Assembly: GCA_900079765.1 (NCBI GenBank)
Contig: LT599017.1
Span: 372,001-436,000 of the forward strand
DNA length: 64,000 bases
Origin: an uncultured Eubacteriales bacterium
Lineage (GTDB): Bacteria; Bacillota; Clostridia; Oscillospirales; Oscillospiraceae
Direction: 5' to 3'
A model generated the notes under the pieces. It saw nothing but the letters and a program-made list of their open reading frames with translations. It was not told where the DNA came from and did not search any database. This document shows positions 26,255 through 35,186 of this stretch, in pieces (within the stretch, counting starts at the first letter, position 1; every line of letters starts with the position of its first letter). A program made the position numbers and the translations under genes.

Positions 26255-28204
26255 ATGGTAGAACACACTCGTCAGCGTATTATTTTTGAGTCGTCCTATC
26301 TGCTGGACGCGGAGGGCTATGTCTCCCTGGAGGAATTGGCGAAGGCGGCGCTGGTCTCCAAGCGCACAGTGCAGAACGACCTGGATCAGCTATGCGAGTG
26401 GCTGAAGGAAAACCAGCTGTCGGAGCACATTACCGTACAGCGTAAGAGCGGCAGCGGCATCCTCCTGTCCCTGACCGGCCTCACCAGGGAGGAGGCCAAA
26501 CGACGGCTCTCCGCCGACGCCATCGAGCTAAAGACCCAGGGAAACTATGAGCGGAGGCTGGAGATCATCAAGCTGCTGCTCTTCTCCAAGGACGCGCTGA
26601 CCATCCAGTTTTTTGCCGACCAGTTTTATGTCAGCAAGAACGTGATTCAAAAGGACCTGGACTGGATCGGGAAGTGGCTTTCCCGTTACCGGCTCTCTGT
26701 GGGGCGCTACCGCAGCCGGGGCATTGTGCTGGTGGGGGATGAGATCGACCGGCGCAGCCTGATCGCCGAGATGATGGACACCTCCAGCGCACCGGACACC
26801 GGGCAATACGCCATTCCCGAATTCTCGGACGTGGTCAGCCTGCTCCGGCTGGATCTAGATAAGTTCTATGGCTCTATACACCGCAACTCCAGAATCGACG
26901 TGGATAAGCTGGCCGACATCATTCGGAGTGCGGAGTGCCGTTACGGTTTTCAGCTGGCGGACACCTATTACACCGGACTTCTGGTCCATCTGTCCATCGC
27001 GGTGGAGCGCCTCACCGGCGGGCTGGGGGTGGTGTCCTCCCAAGATGTTCCGGACAGGATCCTGCGGGGGCGTGAGGGAGAGATCGCGTCCTACATCTCT
27101 CGCGAAATCAGCGAAAGCTTCGGTGTTGTGGTTCCGCAGAGTGAGGAAAGCCTGATCTGCATCCACATTGTAGGCGCAAACATCAATTCAGACGCCGGGG
27201 ACCTCTCCTATGGCGAGGACATGGAGCTTTTCTCCAAAAAGGTGATCGCTCTGGTGGAGCAGCTCACCGGCATCCCTTTCTCCGGCGACGAGATTTTGCA
27301 GCAAGGGCTGGCAATGCACATCAAGACCGCCACCTTCCGGCTGCGGGCGGGCCTGAATCTGAAACGCGGCTGGCCTGAGGGACTGCTGAAGCGGCAGGAC
27401 CCGTTGCTCTGCTACGCGGTGTGGGCCGCGTCCAGCCTCTATGGCGTCATCTTCTCCGTGCGACCCAACCAGGAGGAGCTGGCCGCTCTCTGCGCGCATT
27501 TTTCTCTTTCCATCCGGCGGCAGCAGCGAACGCTCCAATGCCTGGTGGTGTACGGCGGCGGTGTCATGAATGCCCTCCGTCTGACGGAGGCGCTGAAGAG
27601 GTATGACGCCCAGCTCACTGTAGAGGATTGCTGTACGGTCAGCCAGCTCCGGCGCTTTTCCCCGCTCTCTTCGGGCAAGTATCAACTGGTGGTCTCCAAC
27701 GTACCCGTGGAGGCTGGTACAGTACCCCTGTTCCTGGTATCCAACAAGCTGCGCAGAGCGGAGCTTGAGCCTCTTGAGGAATTTTTGAAGAGCGCGGTGC
27801 TCCGGCAGCCCATCCCTTATGGCGGAGCTGTACTTCCCGTCGTCTCCTTTGCCGCGGAGTGCGCCTCACCCGACGCCGTGATGGAGGTTCTGTCCGACCA
27901 CCTTACCCGTATGGGATACTGCCAGGAGACCGCTGTGGCGGAGCTGCTGGAGCTGGAGTGCGAGGGGCGGGCCTTTCTCTGGGCGGGATGCTTATACTAT
28001 CTTATTCTTCTGGACGACAAGGATAGAGAGCAGGTCTTTCGTTTGAAACTGAAAAATAAGCTTGAGATCTGCGGCCAGGAGGTGTCCCAGGTATTACTGC
28101 TGGCGGCGCGAAAAAACAGCTTGCTTACCAAATCCCCTTCCGAGCTGGCGCCGCCCTTCCGCATGCTATGGGAGATGGGCGGGGCGGGACTTTCGGATCA
28201 GTAG
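26255..28204 (+). CDS. PRD-containing transcriptional regulator of the PTS operon
   Basis: 649 residues of the BglG/MtlR-type activator class: two N-terminal helix-turn-helix units (about 5-60, KAALVSKRTVQNDLDQL; about 85-145, DQFYVSKNVIQKDLDWI), PRD1 (about 170-280, LLVHLSIAVERL), PRD2 (about 290-400, GLAMHIKTATFRL), an EIIB-like domain (about 410-500, TLQCLVVYGGGVMNAL) and an EIIA-like end. PRD histidines are phosphorylated by HPr and EII proteins, coupling expression to sugar uptake. The EIIB-like loop has Tyr where the phosphocysteine is usual and no EIIA histidine is evident, so the end may sense without phosphotransfer. The ATG at 26255 has AGGAGA 6 bases upstream. First gene of the operon, 10 bases before ptsI. 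Confidence 0.9.
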   Translation: MVEHTRQRIIFESSYLLDAEGYVSLEELAKAALVSKRTVQNDLDQLCEWLKENQLSEHITVQRKSGSGILLSLTGLTREEAKRRLSADAIELKTQGNYERRLEIIKLLLFSKDALTIQFFADQFYVSKNVIQKDLDWIGKWLSRYRLSVGRYRSRGIVLVGDEIDRRSLIAEMMDTSSAPDTGQYAIPEFSDVVSLLRLDLDKFYGSIHRNSRIDVDKLADIIRSAECRYGFQLADTYYTGLLVHLSIAVERLTGGLGVVSSQDVPDRILRGREGEIASYISREISESFGVVVPQSEESLICIHIVGANINSDAGDLSYGEDMELFSKKVIALVEQLTGIPFSGDEILQQGLAMHIKTATFRLRAGLNLKRGWPEGLLKRQDPLLCYAVWAASSLYGVIFSVRPNQEELAALCAHFSLSIRRQQRTLQCLVVYGGGVMNALRLTEALKRYDAQLTVEDCCTVSQLRRFSPLSSGKYQLVVSNVPVEAGTVPLFLVSNKLRRAELEPLEEFLKSAVLRQPIPYGGAVLPVVSFAAECASPDAVMEVLSDHLTRMGYCQETAVAELLELECEGRAFLWAGCLYYLILLDDKDREQVFRLKLKNKLEICGQEVSQVLLLAARKNSLLTKSPSELAPPFRMLWEMGGAGLSDQ

Positions 28205-28213
28205 GAGGACAAT

Positions 28214-29923
28214 ATGGAAATCTATATTAAAGGCCGGGGCGCATGCCCCGGTATCGCGTTGGCACCGCAGCTTGTACTGGAGGATGCCTCCGACCATGAG
28301 ATACCCCCCCGCGCCATCCCAGCGCCTCAGGCGGAGATACAGCGGTTTTACGCCGCGCTTGCCGAGACGGCAGCCGCCATCCAGCGCAGCCTTGACACGG
28401 TGGAAAAGACCATCGGCAAGGCGGAGAGTGAAATTTTTGAGGCGCAGCTGCTCATGCTGCGGGACCAAACGCTGACCAAAGAGGTTGAAGGGAGGATACG
28501 CCGCGACAAGGTGTGCGCCGAATGGAGCTTTTTGCAGGCCATCGACCAGCGCATACATATGATGTCTGCGGTAAACAGCGACTACCTGCGGGAGAGGGTA
28601 CTGGATTTGAGGGATATCAAGCGCCAGATACTGGAGCGGCTGTCCCCGCCGCGGGAGGAAGAGCGTTCCTCCGGGGCCGTCATCCTGGTGGCCCGCGAAA
28701 TCATGCCCACGCAGCTAATTCGTTTCTCCGCCGGGACGGTGCGGGGGCTGGTGATGGAGGAGGGCGGAGCCACTTCCCATACCGTGCTCCTCGCCGCCGC
28801 CATGGGGGTGCCGTGTGTGGTAGGTGCGCCCGGGGTACTGGGGCACAGCCGCAGCGGTGCCATGTCCCTGGTAAACGGGACTACGGGTGAAGTTGTTCTA
28901 GAGCCCGGTCCTGAACGGGTGCTCAGCTATGAGCGGGAGCAGGAGACTCAGACGCGTCGGCGGGAGAGCCAGGAGGCCTTTCGCGGTCTCCCTACCCGAA
29001 CGGGGGACGGACGGACCATACGGCTCCTATGCAATATCGCCTCCCAGAAAGAGGCTGCCGAGGTGGTTACCCAGGATGGGGAGGGCGTCGGTCTTTTCCG
29101 CTCTGAATTCCTCTACCTGGGGGATAGGCTCCCCACGGAGGAGGAGCAGTATGCTATCTATGCAGATGCGGCCAGAGCCCTGGAGGGCCGGCCCCTGGTC
29201 ATACGTACCCTGGACGCAGGGGGAGACAAGCAGATTCCATGCCTGCACATGGAGCAGGAGCTCAACCCCTTTATGGGGCTGCGCGCCATTCGGTACTGCC
29301 TGGGGCATCCGGAGGTATTCAAGCCGCAGCTTTCCGCCATCTTGCGAGCAGCAGCCGGGGCGGATATACGTGTCATGTTCCCTATGATCGCCACCATGGA
29401 CGAGCTGCGCCAGGCCAAGGGCTTGGTGAATCAGGTGAAAGACGAGCTGCGCTTGGCAGGGCGGCCGTTCCGGGAGGATATCTCTATCGGGATGATGGTG
29501 GAGATTCCCTCCGCCGCGGTCATGGCGGACCAATTTATCCGCGAGGTGGATTTCTTCTCTATCGGGACCAATGACCTCTTGCAGTATCTCTGCTCGGCGG
29601 ACCGCGGGAATCCCCAGACCGCCTATCTCAACGACCCCTGTGAGCCGGCGCTGCTGCGTATGGTGAGCAATGTCATCCGCCAGGCGAACCAAGCGGGGAA
29701 AGAGGTCTCTATCTGCGGGCAGACGGCCCAGGACCCGCTGCTGATTCCTCTGTGGCTGGCGATGGGAGTGGATAAGCTAAGCGTGAGTTCCATCAACGTG
29801 CTGGCCCTGCGGCAGCAGATTGCGGGGGTGGACTGCGGCGTATGGCGGCAGCGGCTCGATGAGGTCCTGGCCCTTCCGGGCGCGGCGGAGGTTCGCGCCT
29901 GCTTGAGCCGTTTTCATCAATAA
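28214..29923 (+). CDS. ptsI: PTS Enzyme I (PEP-protein phosphotransferase), operon-specific copy
   Basis: 569 residues, full length. The phosphoacceptor is H189 in EEGGATSHTVLLA, the PEP-binding signature DFFSIGTNDLLQY is intact, and the catalytic C501 lies in SICGQTAQD. The last motif departs from the usual CGEMAGD, with Glu and Gly replaced. It starts the phosphate chain by taking phosphate from PEP and passing it to HPr. It sits 10 bases after the PRD regulator and before a dedicated HPr and EII set; most Firmicutes have one general ptsHI pair, so this looks like a dedicated copy. Whether the genome has another cannot be seen here. Confidence 0.95.
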   Translation: MEIYIKGRGACPGIALAPQLVLEDASDHEIPPRAIPAPQAEIQRFYAALAETAAAIQRSLDTVEKTIGKAESEIFEAQLLMLRDQTLTKEVEGRIRRDKVCAEWSFLQAIDQRIHMMSAVNSDYLRERVLDLRDIKRQILERLSPPREEERSSGAVILVAREIMPTQLIRFSAGTVRGLVMEEGGATSHTVLLAAAMGVPCVVGAPGVLGHSRSGAMSLVNGTTGEVVLEPGPERVLSYEREQETQTRRRESQEAFRGLPTRTGDGRTIRLLCNIASQKEAAEVVTQDGEGVGLFRSEFLYLGDRLPTEEEQYAIYADAARALEGRPLVIRTLDAGGDKQIPCLHMEQELNPFMGLRAIRYCLGHPEVFKPQLSAILRAAAGADIRVMFPMIATMDELRQAKGLVNQVKDELRLAGRPFREDISIGMMVEIPSAAVMADQFIREVDFFSIGTNDLLQYLCSADRGNPQTAYLNDPCEPALLRMVSNVIRQANQAGKEVSICGQTAQDPLLIPLWLAMGVDKLSVSSINVLALRQQIAGVDCGVWRQRLDEVLALPGAAEVRACLSRFHQ

Positions 29924-30024
29924 AGACAGCGTGAGGGAGGGGTTGGGCACCCAGCCTAAAAGCTGTTTTTATACACAAGGCCTGTGGTAGTGCACAAGGT
30001 ATTTGTGGTAAAGAAGGTCGATCT

Positions 30025-30291
30025 ATGGAAATCGCGAGCGTACAGGTAAAAAACAAGATGGGGCTGCACGCCAGACCCATCGCCAAGCTGGTAAAGGTAT
30101 CCGAGTCTATTAGCTCCATCGTCAAGCTGCGCACAGCGCGGGCTACGGCGAACATCTCAAATATATATGAACTGATGGCGCTGGGGCTGGAATGCGGCGA
30201 CCAGGTGGACGTTCTCGTCGAGGGCGGCGACGCCGTAAGCGATCTCGCCCACATCAAGGAACTGTTTGAAACCAGCTTTGGAGAGGAATGA
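30025..30291 (+). CDS. HPr-family phosphocarrier protein lacking Ser46
   Basis: 88 residues, aligning without gaps to B. subtilis HPr. The active site H15 and R17 are present (KMGLHARPIAKLV). The regulatory serine is not: position 46 is Asn and position 49 Glu (ANISNIYELMALG, where the usual form is KSIMGVMSLG). Ser46 is phosphorylated by HPr kinase to create the CcpA co-repressor, so this protein can carry phosphate but probably cannot serve in catabolite repression, as with Crh/HPr relatives specialised to one task. It follows ptsI by about 100 bases with a weaker AAGAAGG site and precedes the EIIA gene. Best read as a pathway-specific HPr. Confidence 0.93.
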   Translation: MEIASVQVKNKMGLHARPIAKLVKVSESISSIVKLRTARATANISNIYELMALGLECGDQVDVLVEGGDAVSDLAHIKELFETSFGEE

Positions 30292-30325
30292 CAGGGCAAA
30301 ATCATATTTGTATTGGAGGAGAAAC

Positions 30326-30655
30326 ATGGACACCAATCTTGTGGCGTTCTCGCTGATCGCTGAAGCGGGAAACGCGAAAAGTCTGGCGATTCAGGCCATC
30401 AATCAGGGCCTAAACAGGGAGTTTACGCAGGCGGAGGACTCCATCGAGGAGTGTGAGCAGTCCCTCATCGCCGCCCACGGCAAGCAGACCGAGCTGCTCC
30501 GCGGGGAGATGGCGGGTCAGAGTGCGGAGGTGACCTTGATGATGGTCCACGCGCAGGACCACTTGAATGGCGCCCTGTTGCTCAAGGATTTGTCGAAACT
30601 CCTGCTGAAGATGAGCCGTCAGATCGCCGCGTTGGAAGGAGAGAAAAATCAGTGA
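30326..30655 (+). CDS. PTS lactose/cellobiose-type EIIA component
   Basis: 109 residues, all-helical EIIA of the lactose/cellobiose/chitobiose family (LacF/CelC/ChbA). The signature VHAQDHLNGALLLKDLS (H75 or H79) holds the phosphoacceptor. The N-terminal helix FSLIAEAGNAKSLAIQAINQ is typical. Start: ATG at 30326 after GGAGG; the longer frame upstream has no site. It is followed by a 4-base overlap with the EIIB gene. With EIIB and EIIC it forms a beta-diglycoside PTS. Confidence 0.94.
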   Translation: MDTNLVAFSLIAEAGNAKSLAIQAINQGLNREFTQAEDSIEECEQSLIAAHGKQTELLRGEMAGQSAEVTLMMVHAQDHLNGALLLKDLSKLLLKMSRQIAALEGEKNQ

Positions 30656-30960
30656 CAAAAATTCTTCTTGTCTGTTCCGAGGGAATGTCCACCAGCATGC
30701 TGGTGCAGAAAATGCGTGAGGCGGCCGATAAGCAGGGCGTCGAGGCCGATATCAACGCTGTGGCCGAGGTAGCGCTCAAAAAGCACATCGCGGGCACCCA
30801 GGTGCTTTTGCTGGGGCCGCAGGTGCGCTACCTGTTCGACCGGCTGGCCGCCGAGTATACCCCTGCCGGGGTCCATGTCGCCGTGATCGACATGGTGGAC
30901 TACGGCCGTATGAACGGCGAGGCCGTTTTGAAAAAAGCATTGGAATTCGTCCAAAAATGA
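30652..30960 (+). CDS. PTS cellobiose-type EIIB component (GTG start)
   Basis: 102 residues with the phosphocysteine C8 in ILLVCSEGMSTSML, and the typical lactose/cellobiose IIB pattern (LLLGPQVRYLFDRL). The GTG start overlaps the EIIA stop (GTGA), with GGAGAG 8-10 bases upstream inside the EIIA gene. It accepts phosphate from the EIIA and passes it to the sugar bound by the EIIC. Confidence 0.94.
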   Translation: MTKILLVCSEGMSTSMLVQKMREAADKQGVEADINAVAEVALKKHIAGTQVLLLGPQVRYLFDRLAAEYTPAGVHVAVIDMVDYGRMNGEAVLKKALEFVQK

Positions 30961-31016
30961 CCCGCACCCAAAATAAATTACTTGGGGAATGAGACGTTTT
31001 AGAGAGGATGAATACT

Positions 31017-32294
31017 GTGAAAAAACTGTTTGAAGAGAAATTCTTTGGGATTGCCACAAAAATTGCCAACCAGCGGCACCTGCTGGCGGTACGCGACGGC
31101 CTCGTTTTGGCCATGCCCCTGCTGATCGTAGGGTCCCTGTTCATCATCATCGGCGACTTCCCGCTGGACGCATACCAGAACTTTATGATGGGCCTCCTGG
31201 GCGAGGGCTGGAGCGACTTCGTGTGGAACGATGTGTTCCCGGCCACGGTCAATCTGCTGGCGCTGATCGCCGTCTTCGGCATCGCCAAGTCTTTGGTGGA
31301 TAGCTATGAGGTGGACGGCATGCCCGCCGGTGTCATCGCCCTGGCTGCCTTCTTCCTTATCAACACCATGGACGCGGAGGCATGGGCCTGGAACGCCGAC
31401 CTGTTCGGCTCCGGCAATCTGTTTGTGGGCATGATTGTGGCGCTGCTGTCCGGAGAGCTCTACCGGGTCATCGTGCAGAAAAAGCTGGTCATCAAGCTGC
31501 CCGGCTCGGTGCCGCCCTCGGTTTCCCGGGCATTTACCTCCCTGGTGCCCGCCCTCGCCATTTTGGTGAGCGCGCTGGTCATCAAGCTCCTCTTCCGCCT
31601 GACCCCCTTTGGCGATCTGCCCACCTTCATCACCGAGATGGTGAAAGCACCCCTCACCCTGGCGGGCACCTCCTATCCCGGCAGCGCGCTGGCCGTCCTG
31701 ATGGAGCAGCTCCTGTGGTCCCTGGGCATCCACGGCTCTTCCATTGTCACGTCTGTCATGGAGCCCATCTGGCTCAACGCAAACCTTGAAAACCTGGCCG
31801 CCTTCCAGGCCGGCCTGCCCCTGCCCCACATCATCACCCAGACCTTTATCGAAAACCTCCTGTGGATCGGCGGCTCCGGCACCACTTTGCCTGTGGTCGT
31901 CTACATGCTGATTTTCGCCAAGTCCAAGACCCTCAAGCAGGTAGGCCGTCTGAGCATCGCCCCCGGCCTCTTCAATATCAATGAGCCGGTGGTCTTCGGC
32001 CTCCCCATCGTCATGAACCCGTTCCTGATGATTCCCTTCATCCTGTCCCCTCTGGTGGTGCTTACCATCTCCTATTTCGGCATGTTTTTAAACATATTCC
32101 CGCGCATGGCGGGACTCACCATCCCATGGACCACACCCTACTTAATCAGCGGATACCTGGCCACCGGCGCACACATCGGCGGTGTGATTTTACAGATATT
32201 AAACTTTGTGGTCGCTTTCCTCATCTGGCTTCCCTTTATCCGCAGCTGGGATAAGAGAAACCTGATCATGGAGGCCCAGGAAGTAGCCGTGTAA
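31017..32294 (+). CDS. PTS cellobiose-type EIIC permease
   Basis: 425 residues of the lactose/cellobiose EIIC family (CelB/ChbC-like): LLAVRDGLVLAMPLLIVGSL at the start, ALLSGELYRVIVQKKLVIKL, and the sugar-binding region INEPVVFGLPIVMNPFL (Glu of the NEP motif). About ten membrane helices. Start choice: an ATG at 31008 abuts the AGAGAGG site directly, so the GTG at 31017, 9 bases after it, is preferred; the ATG form would add three residues. It imports and phosphorylates a beta-linked disaccharide. The GH4 enzyme and sugar kinase downstream narrow the likely substrates to cellobiose or chitobiose. Confidence 0.92.
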   Translation: MKKLFEEKFFGIATKIANQRHLLAVRDGLVLAMPLLIVGSLFIIIGDFPLDAYQNFMMGLLGEGWSDFVWNDVFPATVNLLALIAVFGIAKSLVDSYEVDGMPAGVIALAAFFLINTMDAEAWAWNADLFGSGNLFVGMIVALLSGELYRVIVQKKLVIKLPGSVPPSVSRAFTSLVPALAILVSALVIKLLFRLTPFGDLPTFITEMVKAPLTLAGTSYPGSALAVLMEQLLWSLGIHGSSIVTSVMEPIWLNANLENLAAFQAGLPLPHIITQTFIENLLWIGGSGTTLPVVVYMLIFAKSKTLKQVGRLSIAPGLFNINEPVVFGLPIVMNPFLMIPFILSPLVVLTISYFGMFLNIFPRMAGLTIPWTTPYLISGYLATGAHIGGVILQILNFVVAFLIWLPFIRSWDKRNLIMEAQEVAV

Positions 32295-32321
32295 CCCGGC
32301 GGATGGGAAAGGAGAGCGCAC

Positions 32322-32876
32322 ATGAGAGAGTTTTTGCAGCATCTTTTCACCCGTGAACGCACCGCGCGTATTTGGGCCGGACTCATAGACCTGGGGATCC
32401 TGGCCGTGCTTTTGGCCCTGTGCGCGCTCCTGACCGGGCAGCCAGACTTCAAGGGAGTGGCCGACTCGTTCCGTGCCGTCTCCGCCTTTACCGGCGATAC
32501 CGCTGGGCTACAGAAGCTGGTCACCGCGAGTGCGCTCCAGTTTCAAGGGGCCTTTGTCCTCTGCCTCTGGACGGCCTTCCTGTACGAGGTTTTCTTTACA
32601 CTCCTGCCAGGGGGCGGAACGCCGGGCAAGCGGCTGATGGGGTTGAGGCTTGTACCCGTCAAAAACGGGAGGAACTACCTCCTGACCGCATGGAAGGTTG
32701 TTGTCAGGAGCGGCGTGAAGTATTTGTCACTCTACCTCTTTCAGGGGTTCCCCTTTCTCATGTCCGTCCTCTACATCTTCGCCGACGAGCAGAACCGGGC
32801 TGGGCATGACCGAGCCGCCCGTTTGAAGGTGGTGCGGCGTTCCGCGGTCTCCGAGCCGCTGGTAAAACCGGTCTAG
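32322..32876 (+). CDS. RDD-family membrane protein
   Basis: 184 residues. The RDD signature is recognisable: ARIWAGLIDLGILAVLLALC with the Arg/Asp pair, GGGTPGKRLMGLRLVPVK after helix 2, and a last helix before ADEQNRAGHDRAARLKVV. Three hydrophobic helices. RDD proteins are poorly known membrane proteins, some implicated in ion or Na+/H+ transport. Here the gene lies between the EIIC and the sugar kinase genes with its own AAAGGAGAG site, so it is part of the PTS operon. It may assist the permease, but nothing in the sequence says how. Confidence 0.82.
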   Translation: MREFLQHLFTRERTARIWAGLIDLGILAVLLALCALLTGQPDFKGVADSFRAVSAFTGDTAGLQKLVTASALQFQGAFVLCLWTAFLYEVFFTLLPGGGTPGKRLMGLRLVPVKNGRNYLLTAWKVVVRSGVKYLSLYLFQGFPFLMSVLYIFADEQNRAGHDRAARLKVVRRSAVSEPLVKPV

Positions 32877-32896
32877 GAAAGGGAGAGAGTGCTGTT

Positions 32897-33844
32897 ATGG
32901 TGAAACCACTACTGGTGGGGATCGACGGCGGGGGGACCAAGACCAGGGTGATGGCCCGCCGGGTCGGTGAGTTCAGACCGCTCCTGGACCGGGCCTACCC
33001 TGAGAGCAACTACCAGAGCATCGGTATGAGTGCCGTGACACGGGTTCTCGGCCTGATACTGGACGATTTGAGACCTTTTTTTCCGCCGGACCACAGAGAA
33101 GTCTCACTAGCCATGGGGATGGCGGGCATCGACCGGGAGAGCGACGTGGAGCTCTATCTCGCCGCCCTGCGGGAGCTGGGCTACGAGGGGCGGGCTGTCG
33201 CCTGCAACGACGCCCGCATCGCCCTGATGGGGGCCCACGGCGGCGATGTGGGAGCCATTGTGATCTGCGGCACCGGCTCCATCGCCACCGGCCTCACGGC
33301 GGATGGAAGAGAGCTCCGAGCCGGAGGCTGGGGCGCCTTGGCGGGCGACGAGGGCAGCGGATACCGTCTGGGTATCGAGGGCATCTCGGCGGTGTTTCGC
33401 GCCTACGACGGGAGCGGAGCTGAGACCGGGCTGACCCGGCAGCTCCTCGCCCTCTACGGAAAGACCACGGTCCCCGACCTGCTGGATGTGCTTGACGGCG
33501 GGGACGGCTTGCCCGTCCGCGCCGTTGCCGCCGCGGCCCGGCCCGTGCTGGAGCTCTCAGAGACCGATGGCGTCTGCCGGGAGATCGTCCGTCGGCAGGC
33601 CGCGGCTTTGGCTGGGGTGGCGGGCGCTCTCGCCTCCCGGATGGGCCGGCCGGATTTTCCGCTGGCCCTGATGGGGGGACTGCTGCGAAACGTCCCCGGC
33701 TATGCTGACCTCTTTTTAACAAATTTAAAATCGGCATACCCCGATATCAATATCACCTCTCCCCAGGGAGACGCGGCCCAGGGCGCATTGCTGCTGGCGG
33801 AGCGCCTTTACGGACAGGGGCGCTGGAAAGGAACAGACCTATGA
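32897..33844 (+). CDS. BadF/BadG-type sugar kinase (N-acetylglucosamine kinase-like)
   Basis: 315 residues of the ASKHA fold: phosphate 1 loop VGIDGGGTKTRVMA, phosphate 2 region VICGTGSIATGL, RAGGWGALAGDEGSGYRLG and the adenosine loop LMGGLLRNVPGY. The GGWGALAGDEGS motif is shared by N-acetylglucosamine and glucosamine kinases of the BadF/BadG/BcrA/BcrD family. In this operon it would phosphorylate the free sugar left when the GH4 enzyme splits the imported 6-phospho-disaccharide. Its stop overlaps the GH4 start (ATGA). The substrate is inferred. Confidence 0.88.
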   Translation: MVKPLLVGIDGGGTKTRVMARRVGEFRPLLDRAYPESNYQSIGMSAVTRVLGLILDDLRPFFPPDHREVSLAMGMAGIDRESDVELYLAALRELGYEGRAVACNDARIALMGAHGGDVGAIVICGTGSIATGLTADGRELRAGGWGALAGDEGSGYRLGIEGISAVFRAYDGSGAETGLTRQLLALYGKTTVPDLLDVLDGGDGLPVRAVAAAARPVLELSETDGVCREIVRRQAAALAGVAGALASRMGRPDFPLALMGGLLRNVPGYADLFLTNLKSAYPDINITSPQGDAAQGALLLAERLYGQGRWKGTDL

Positions 33845-35163
33845 AGAAAGAACTGAAACTGGCCGTAATCGGCGGTGGGAGCAGCTACACGCCCGAGCTC
33901 ATTGAGGGCATCCTGCAGCGGAAAGACTGCCTGCCGGTGCGGGAGCTCTGGCTGGTGGACATCCCCGAGGGGGAGCGCAAGGTAGAGATCATCGCCGGGC
34001 TTGCCCGCCGCATGGCCGAGGCCGCCGGGGTGGAGTTGGAGGTGCACGCCACCATGGACCGCCGCGCCGCCATCGCCGGGGCCGACTTTGTTGTCAGCCA
34101 GTTCCGGGTGGGCGGACTGGACGCAAGGGCGAAGGACGAGAGCATCCCCCTCAAGTACGGCATCATCGGGCAGGAGACTACCGGACCGGGCGGTTTCTGC
34201 AACGCCATGCGCACCATCCCGGTTTTGATGGATATCTGCCGGGAGATAGAGGAACTCGCCCCCCAGGCCTGGCTCATCAATTTTACAAATCCCTCGGGCG
34301 TTAACGCCGAGGCCATCCTCAACTACACAAAGGTGCGCTCCATGGGGCTGTGCAACGTACCCATCTGCATGAAACGGGATCTTGCCAAGCTGCTGGAGGT
34401 TGAGCCAGAGCGGGTGGACGCCGACTTTGTGGGGCTGAACCACATGACCTTTGTCCCCGCGGTCTACCTGGACGGGGAGAACATTCTCCCCCGCATCCTG
34501 GACCTCTATGTCCATGGTAAAGAGGGCCCCATCCATCAGAAACTGGAGGCCATCTCCGACATCGTCTGGGACAAGGAATTTCTTTCGGCCATGGGGATGC
34601 TCACGAGCCCCTACCACCGCTACTACTACGCGGGTGCCAAAATGCTGGCGGAGGAGCAGAGCGACATGGCGAGCCGGGGCTCCCGGGCCATGCAGGTACA
34701 GAAGATAGAGGAGGAGCTCTTTGAAATTTACGCCGACCAGAAGCTCCATGAGAAACCAAAGCAGCTGGAGCAGCGGGGCGGCGCGTACTACTCCGAGGCC
34801 GCCGTCTCCCTCATTGATGCCATCTATAACGACCGGATGGAGGTCCACACGGTGAATATTCAAAACCGGGGGGCAATTACCGGACTGGATTATGATGCCG
34901 TTATAGAGACCAATGCCCTCATCGGGCGGCGGGGCGCGGTCCCTCTGACCATCGGGAAGATACCGGTGCGGATCTCCGGCCTTATCCAGGAGGTCAAGGC
35001 GTACGAGCAGCTCACAGCCAAAGCCGCGGTGGAGCGCAGCTACACGGGGGCCCTTATGGCTCTGATGAGCAACCCTTTCATGAACGACTACGCCACTTCG
35101 AAAGCCATGCTGGACGAGATGATCGCAGCCCACCCGGGCTATTTGGGCGACCTGCGTGATTGA
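33841..35163 (+). CDS. 6-phospho-beta-glycosidase, GH4 family
   Basis: 440 residues. NAD-binding N-terminus VIGGGSSYTPELIEG, the conserved INFTNPSGVNAEAI, and metal ligands C171 in GLCNVPICM and H201 in GLNHMTF mark a GH4 enzyme of the LicH/CelF/ChbF type. GH4 enzymes hydrolyse phosphorylated disaccharides through an NAD+ and Mn2+ oxidation-elimination route. It would split cellobiose 6-phosphate or chitobiose 6-phosphate delivered by the PTS. The start overlaps the kinase stop. The family includes alpha-type members, but the neighbouring lactose/cellobiose-class EII points to a beta substrate. Confidence 0.93.
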   Translation: MKKELKLAVIGGGSSYTPELIEGILQRKDCLPVRELWLVDIPEGERKVEIIAGLARRMAEAAGVELEVHATMDRRAAIAGADFVVSQFRVGGLDARAKDESIPLKYGIIGQETTGPGGFCNAMRTIPVLMDICREIEELAPQAWLINFTNPSGVNAEAILNYTKVRSMGLCNVPICMKRDLAKLLEVEPERVDADFVGLNHMTFVPAVYLDGENILPRILDLYVHGKEGPIHQKLEAISDIVWDKEFLSAMGMLTSPYHRYYYAGAKMLAEEQSDMASRGSRAMQVQKIEEELFEIYADQKLHEKPKQLEQRGGAYYSEAAVSLIDAIYNDRMEVHTVNIQNRGAITGLDYDAVIETNALIGRRGAVPLTIGKIPVRISGLIQEVKAYEQLTAKAAVERSYTGALMALMSNPFMNDYATSKAMLDEMIAAHPGYLGDLRD

Positions 35164-35186
35164 AGAATAGAACGGGAGGCAGTAGT

